From NCBI GenBank assembly GCA_037954325.1, contig JBBMNZ010000019.1, positions 7,640,501-7,704,500 of the forward strand: a DNA stretch of 64,000 bases, written 5' to 3'. The notes beneath the pieces are model-generated. The model made no database searches. It was not told the origin of the DNA and saw only the letters and a list, made by a program, of their open reading frames with translations. The stretch comes from Fistularia commersonii. Its lineage: Eukaryota > Chordata > Actinopteri > Syngnathiformes > Fistulariidae. Positions 60,241 to 64,000 of the stretch are shown here, in pieces (position 1 is the stretch's first letter; each line of letters begins with the position of its first letter). Position numbers and translations under genes: made by a program.

Positions 60241-62330
60241 AATAACTTTACAGTTCCTAAAAATTGGAAGCTGTAATGAGGACGTTAGTCAGCTTTTGGA
60301 TAATTATTTTTGACAGTGGCTAAGATAATAGATTGTCACCTCTAAGATCTGAGTCAGTTTTCCTACTGTTGTTATTTTGACTCATATCAATTATTTTTTT
60401 ATTTATTTGCTTGGCGATTTTAGTTTTTATCAGGCCCCGATCATATCAGGCTCACATCTTTGCCATAATGTCAGACACTGCCTCTATAGTTAGATGGATA
60501 TTGGAATGACAATGATTGAGACGTTCTCTGACCTTACTTCCATAGAAGTGACCAAGTTCTAATATCAGGATTGTAAACACAACTCAGAGTCTAAAATGCT
60601 TTGGGTCCCAGTCAGCAAATATTGACAAAATCTACTCCACTTTATGATAAATCAATGTAATCTTGACAAAAAAAGAAAGGGAAAGAGAAAGACAGCAGGA
60701 GAGAGAGAGAGAAAGAAATATATCAGAAAGGTATTTTGTTTTATATGCCCAGGCTGTCAAGTTGTCCCCGAACACAAAGTTGGAAAGACATTCATTCACC
60801 TTTCATTTGGAATTGTGCCAGGGATTTGGCCATTGATTTTTCACCAGGAGGCAAGATATGAAATGTGCCATTTTATATGTCATTCTAAAGTTCTTTTACA
60901 TTGTCATCCAAAGGACAAGCTGGGGTTGCTTATGCCATTCTCTTGCAATCGGACATTTACACAAATGCAGACTTCTGGCCATAAGGAGGTTTAGCCTGAA
61001 CACACCTGTACAGAGCTAATCATAACCATTTGTGGCACCCTGGGCTTCTTTAATAGGTTCTTTGTCAGGTATACGTGCACGATGTAATTTCATGTGCAGT
61101 CACTGTATACTGGGATTGAATGTTAAGTGTGTTTAAAAAAAAAAAAAAAAACTTTTCAGTTCAGACATCCCCATGCAGTTGTATGTGTTCACATATTAAC
61201 TGCGATATATTTTGAATTTTGTTCAATATACTGTATGTAAAACTGTGATACACAAAAATTCAATTCATCCAAATGTTTCTTTTATTGTCTGTGAAATCTG
61301 AATAAATGGAAAAGTATTAAAAAAAAGAGATTTAAAAACATTTACATTAACAAGAAACAAAAACAAGCCAAAAGGGTCCTGAAAATCTGATGTAGAATTT
61401 TTTTTTTGAATAAGCAAGAAATAACCAAAACTTAGATGAAATGGACAAATTAAATTCTTGCAGCTGAACAAATCAAAGAGTCATGAGGTGGACAAAAAAT
61501 AATCATTATGCCACTCATTGTAGTCCTTGATATCCGTCCATAATCATCCCAACTGTACAGGGTGCTGTCACATCTACATCTGGAAACATTTTTAAATTGA
61601 ATCCAGTAAACTGATAAACAAATGTAAGGGTATTATTTGCAGATTGCTGTAATAAGTTTATTAGAATTCACAGCATCAGTATTAAATTTGTTTAAGCCTT
61701 GTTTAAAATAAAAAGTGGACATAGGAATAAGAGAAATATGTTCTGGAGGAATGATGCAGGTCTGGAGGATGTTGGCCTCAACTGTTGACAACAAGGATAT
61801 CTCTCGTCACATGGATCGCTGAATATAATTTCTTGCCAGATGCCACTTCCCTGTGGGGCTTAGAATGAGTGAGCATATGCTCTGTTGTCTACAAAAAGGC
61901 TCTCAAGTGTAAAATAAATTATATTTGTCAAATGTTTCTAATCCTTTGGGATAACCTGTGCAATAACAAGTATATTTAGAGTGACTGCGTGCTATTATTT
62001 GAGTGGCACTGTAGAAAGTTACCATAAAACGTCCGTGCTGAGTATTTCTAGGTTAAAGCTCTGCTTTAATAGCGCAAAGCAAGTGTAAACACTTGGTAGG
62101 CTGTTCCTTTGGTAATCACACAGAAAACCTTTGCCAATTTAGGATCTTAAAGTCTACTAGCCTACAAGGAATTATCAGTGTTACTTGTGGTAACCTTACA
62201 TGGTCAAACCGCAAATCGGGGCATATTTGGGAGTATCATACGCAGGACACCGTTGTGCAAGTTAGTAGCTGTGTCATTATCAAGTCAAAAGAGATTTAGC
62301 TGCAGCACATTTTATACAGCATAGTATTTT
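60241..62330. other. No gene recognised; possible conserved non-coding DNA near 60740-60990
   Basis: An AG-rich run is at 60668-60720 and an A run at 61134-61150. The 60740-60990 stretch has even composition and an open 116-codon plus-strand frame (60644-60994) without domain features, so a conserved non-coding element is as likely as an exon. Confidence 0.35.
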
Positions 62331-62783
62331 GTGCCTTGCAAGCATGATCCTGAGCAGCATCAGAGCCTGGCCTGGCTGATGAGCTTGCATAATAACTCAT
62401 TAATAAAGTGGATAAGGGCCGAAGTCACATCCTCAGCACTTTTCATGAACTCATCCAGGCTTGCTGGTGCCTGTCAAGTTGATGTATCAGATATGGTGGG
62501 AGCACTTTATGTCCACCCGAGTTATATCTCTGAGGAAAGATATATACTTGTGGATATGAACCAGAGGAGAGACATTGGCGGAGATCAGTCCACCACCATC
62601 TTCTCATGCAAGATCCAGACTGTAATAACAGAAGCCACACATGTCTGCCTATTTCTCACGGTGTCTCAGCCATTGGTCACAACAGCAGTGCTAGAAACAT
62701 GGATTCAATTTCTCCTGCTCTGTTTAAAATGGTTGATAAGCAGAATGTTTAAAGTTATACATAAAACATATACTTTTGATTAG
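62331..62783 (+). other. Orphan 150-codon open frame with an opposing open stretch; function unknown
   Basis: The plus-strand frame begins MPCKHDPEQHQSLAWLMSLH and includes DMVGALYVHPSYISEERYIL. It has no domain I recognise, and its C-terminal part is hydrophobic and low-complexity. On the opposite strand APASLDEFMKSAEDVTSALI then HFINELLCKLISQARL-stop (about 62473-62366) also reads like protein and follows an acceptor-like CAACTTGACAG. Both cannot easily be genes; a conserved non-coding element is the alternative. Confidence 0.25.
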
Positions 62784-64000
62784 AAGTGCATCATATATTT
62801 AGCAGATCTGAAGGGAAAGCCTTTTGCAAACTATCATCTAGATGAGCATTTTTGTAAATTCCTTTCCTTTCTGGTATTTTTCTTGCAAGTAGTTAGTTTA
62901 GCCCTGCTTTCTATCATACATCTCTATTGCCTCAATATAATGTTTAATTTGCATTTGATTTTTTTTTTATACAACACACCTATAAATATATACAGATGCT
63001 TTAGTTTTTTTTTTCTGTATTTTCATGATTATAAACACCATTAAATGTTTTCTGTTTGGATTCTGTTTCAATTCCTTCTTCTTTTAATTTTCAATCAAGT
63101 CTCTGTTAGCACTCCCCCCTGATGTTTGGAACCCCTCTGTGTTTTTGTGATTGTCTGTTCATCATGTTTGGCCTTGCTGGCTTCCTCAGGTGATTGAGCC
63201 TCGACTGTTTTTGGATTACCTCTCTGACGTTTACCCGGCTGGGTTTAGTTGCCTTAATTCTTGGATTTCCCGTGTTTGATCTTGCACCGGGTGACTGATT
63301 TGTCACTGTTTGCTCCTCTCTGAGAGTTTGTCAAAGATTTGGCGATCAAAGACTTCATCATAAATATTGCTCTCAGTTTCCTCCCTCCACTTGAATCATA
63401 TGCCACTTGGTCAAACTTGTTATGAGATGACAATGCCATGTTTTTGAGAACAAAAGATTTCAATGCAGCATATAAGATCAGACACACATACACATATTTG
63501 CACATGTTGTAAGATGTAATGACATGTCACAGGCTCTTTTGAGGGAATATTCAAGACTATTCTGAGGTAAACACTAACTTATAGTAGTTTTGCAGGCTTT
63601 GAACATTCAGGCCTATCACAGACCACACCCTTGTACTTTTTGGGTCTGCTTTTGACAGTTTCAGGCATAAACATTCACTGTTTATCCCAAAACAGCAGTT
63701 TTATTTCTTTTCACATGACAGATTGGAGGGATTTTGATGAAGAATTTTACTTGCATTCTGTTTCATTGTAGTTCTTGTATTTTTCAATGGAAAAAAAAAC
63801 GAAAGATTTAGCCTGGTGATTATAATACAACTATCTGATACCACATTGACTATCTGATACCACATTGACAGGCCGCATAATTGACAATTAACATTGAATT
63901 ATATTGTAACACACCTGTGAAAAACAGCTATTGTCTTGAATTTATCTCACAAAATGAAGAGATAAAAATCCTCTCAACGTTTCTGTTCAGCTTTCAGTTA
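62784..64000. other. No gene recognised; 19-bp tandem duplication at 63830-63867
   Basis: ACTATCTGATACCACATTG occurs twice in tandem (63830-63848 and 63849-63867). The 63095-63330 segment is more GC/T-rich and may derive from an LTR or other repeat, but no ends were found. Confidence 0.5.

Overview
The window looks like teleost (ray-finned fish) nuclear DNA. It is AT-rich, non-operonic and intron-containing. It is full of decayed retroelements of kinds common in fish: L2-like, RTE-like and restriction-like-endonuclease LINEs, a Penelope-like element, a Ty3/Gypsy integrase, hAT elements, tRNA-derived SINEs and CA/GT microsatellites. No bacterial gene, CRISPR array, rRNA gene or intact transposase is present.

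Only one host gene can be supported. The 5' part of an ABCA4-like (ABCA1/4/7 clade) phospholipid-transporter gene lies on the minus strand between about 11.2 kb and the left edge. Six coding exons can be placed to the base (11059-11124, 4358-4451, 4087-4228, 3483-3610, 1725-1852, 1252-1449). All have GT/AG boundaries and compatible phases. They encode the first 252 residues: cytosolic N-terminus, first membrane helix and the start of extracellular domain 1. From memory, exon sizes 66/94/142/128/198 equal human ABCA4 exons 1, 2, 3, 5 and 6; exon 4 is 128 instead of 140 bp. The rest of the gene runs off the left edge. A sequence matching the X-box consensus of ciliary genes sits 33 bp upstream of the start codon.

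Region by region: 1-1 kb is a broken RLE-type LINE in intron 6. Between 1.2 and 11.2 kb are abca4 exons 6 to 1, with an L2-like LINE and a SINE inside the 6.6-kb intron 1. From 11.2 to 30.7 kb is mostly unique AT-rich sequence with short LINE, SINE and simple repeats. From 30.8 to 38.8 kb is a dense transposon graveyard (RLE LINE, two L2 pieces, an internally deleted hAT, another LINE, a Gypsy integrase). From 38.8 to 48 kb is mostly unique sequence with one LINE. From 48.2 to 54.9 kb are a Penelope-like RT, an L2 LINE and a dispersed repeat. From 57.0 to 60.2 kb is a cluster of a palindromic MITE, a hAT end and an RTE-like LINE. From 60.2 to 64 kb is mostly unique.

No previously undescribed multi-gene system is evident. 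The more interesting items are the precise abca4 5' gene structure with its promoter-proximal X-box, an unplaced exon-like segment at 51.8 kb on the same strand, a perfect 18-bp hairpin, a 26-base G run, and several unique stretches that read like conserved non-coding elements.
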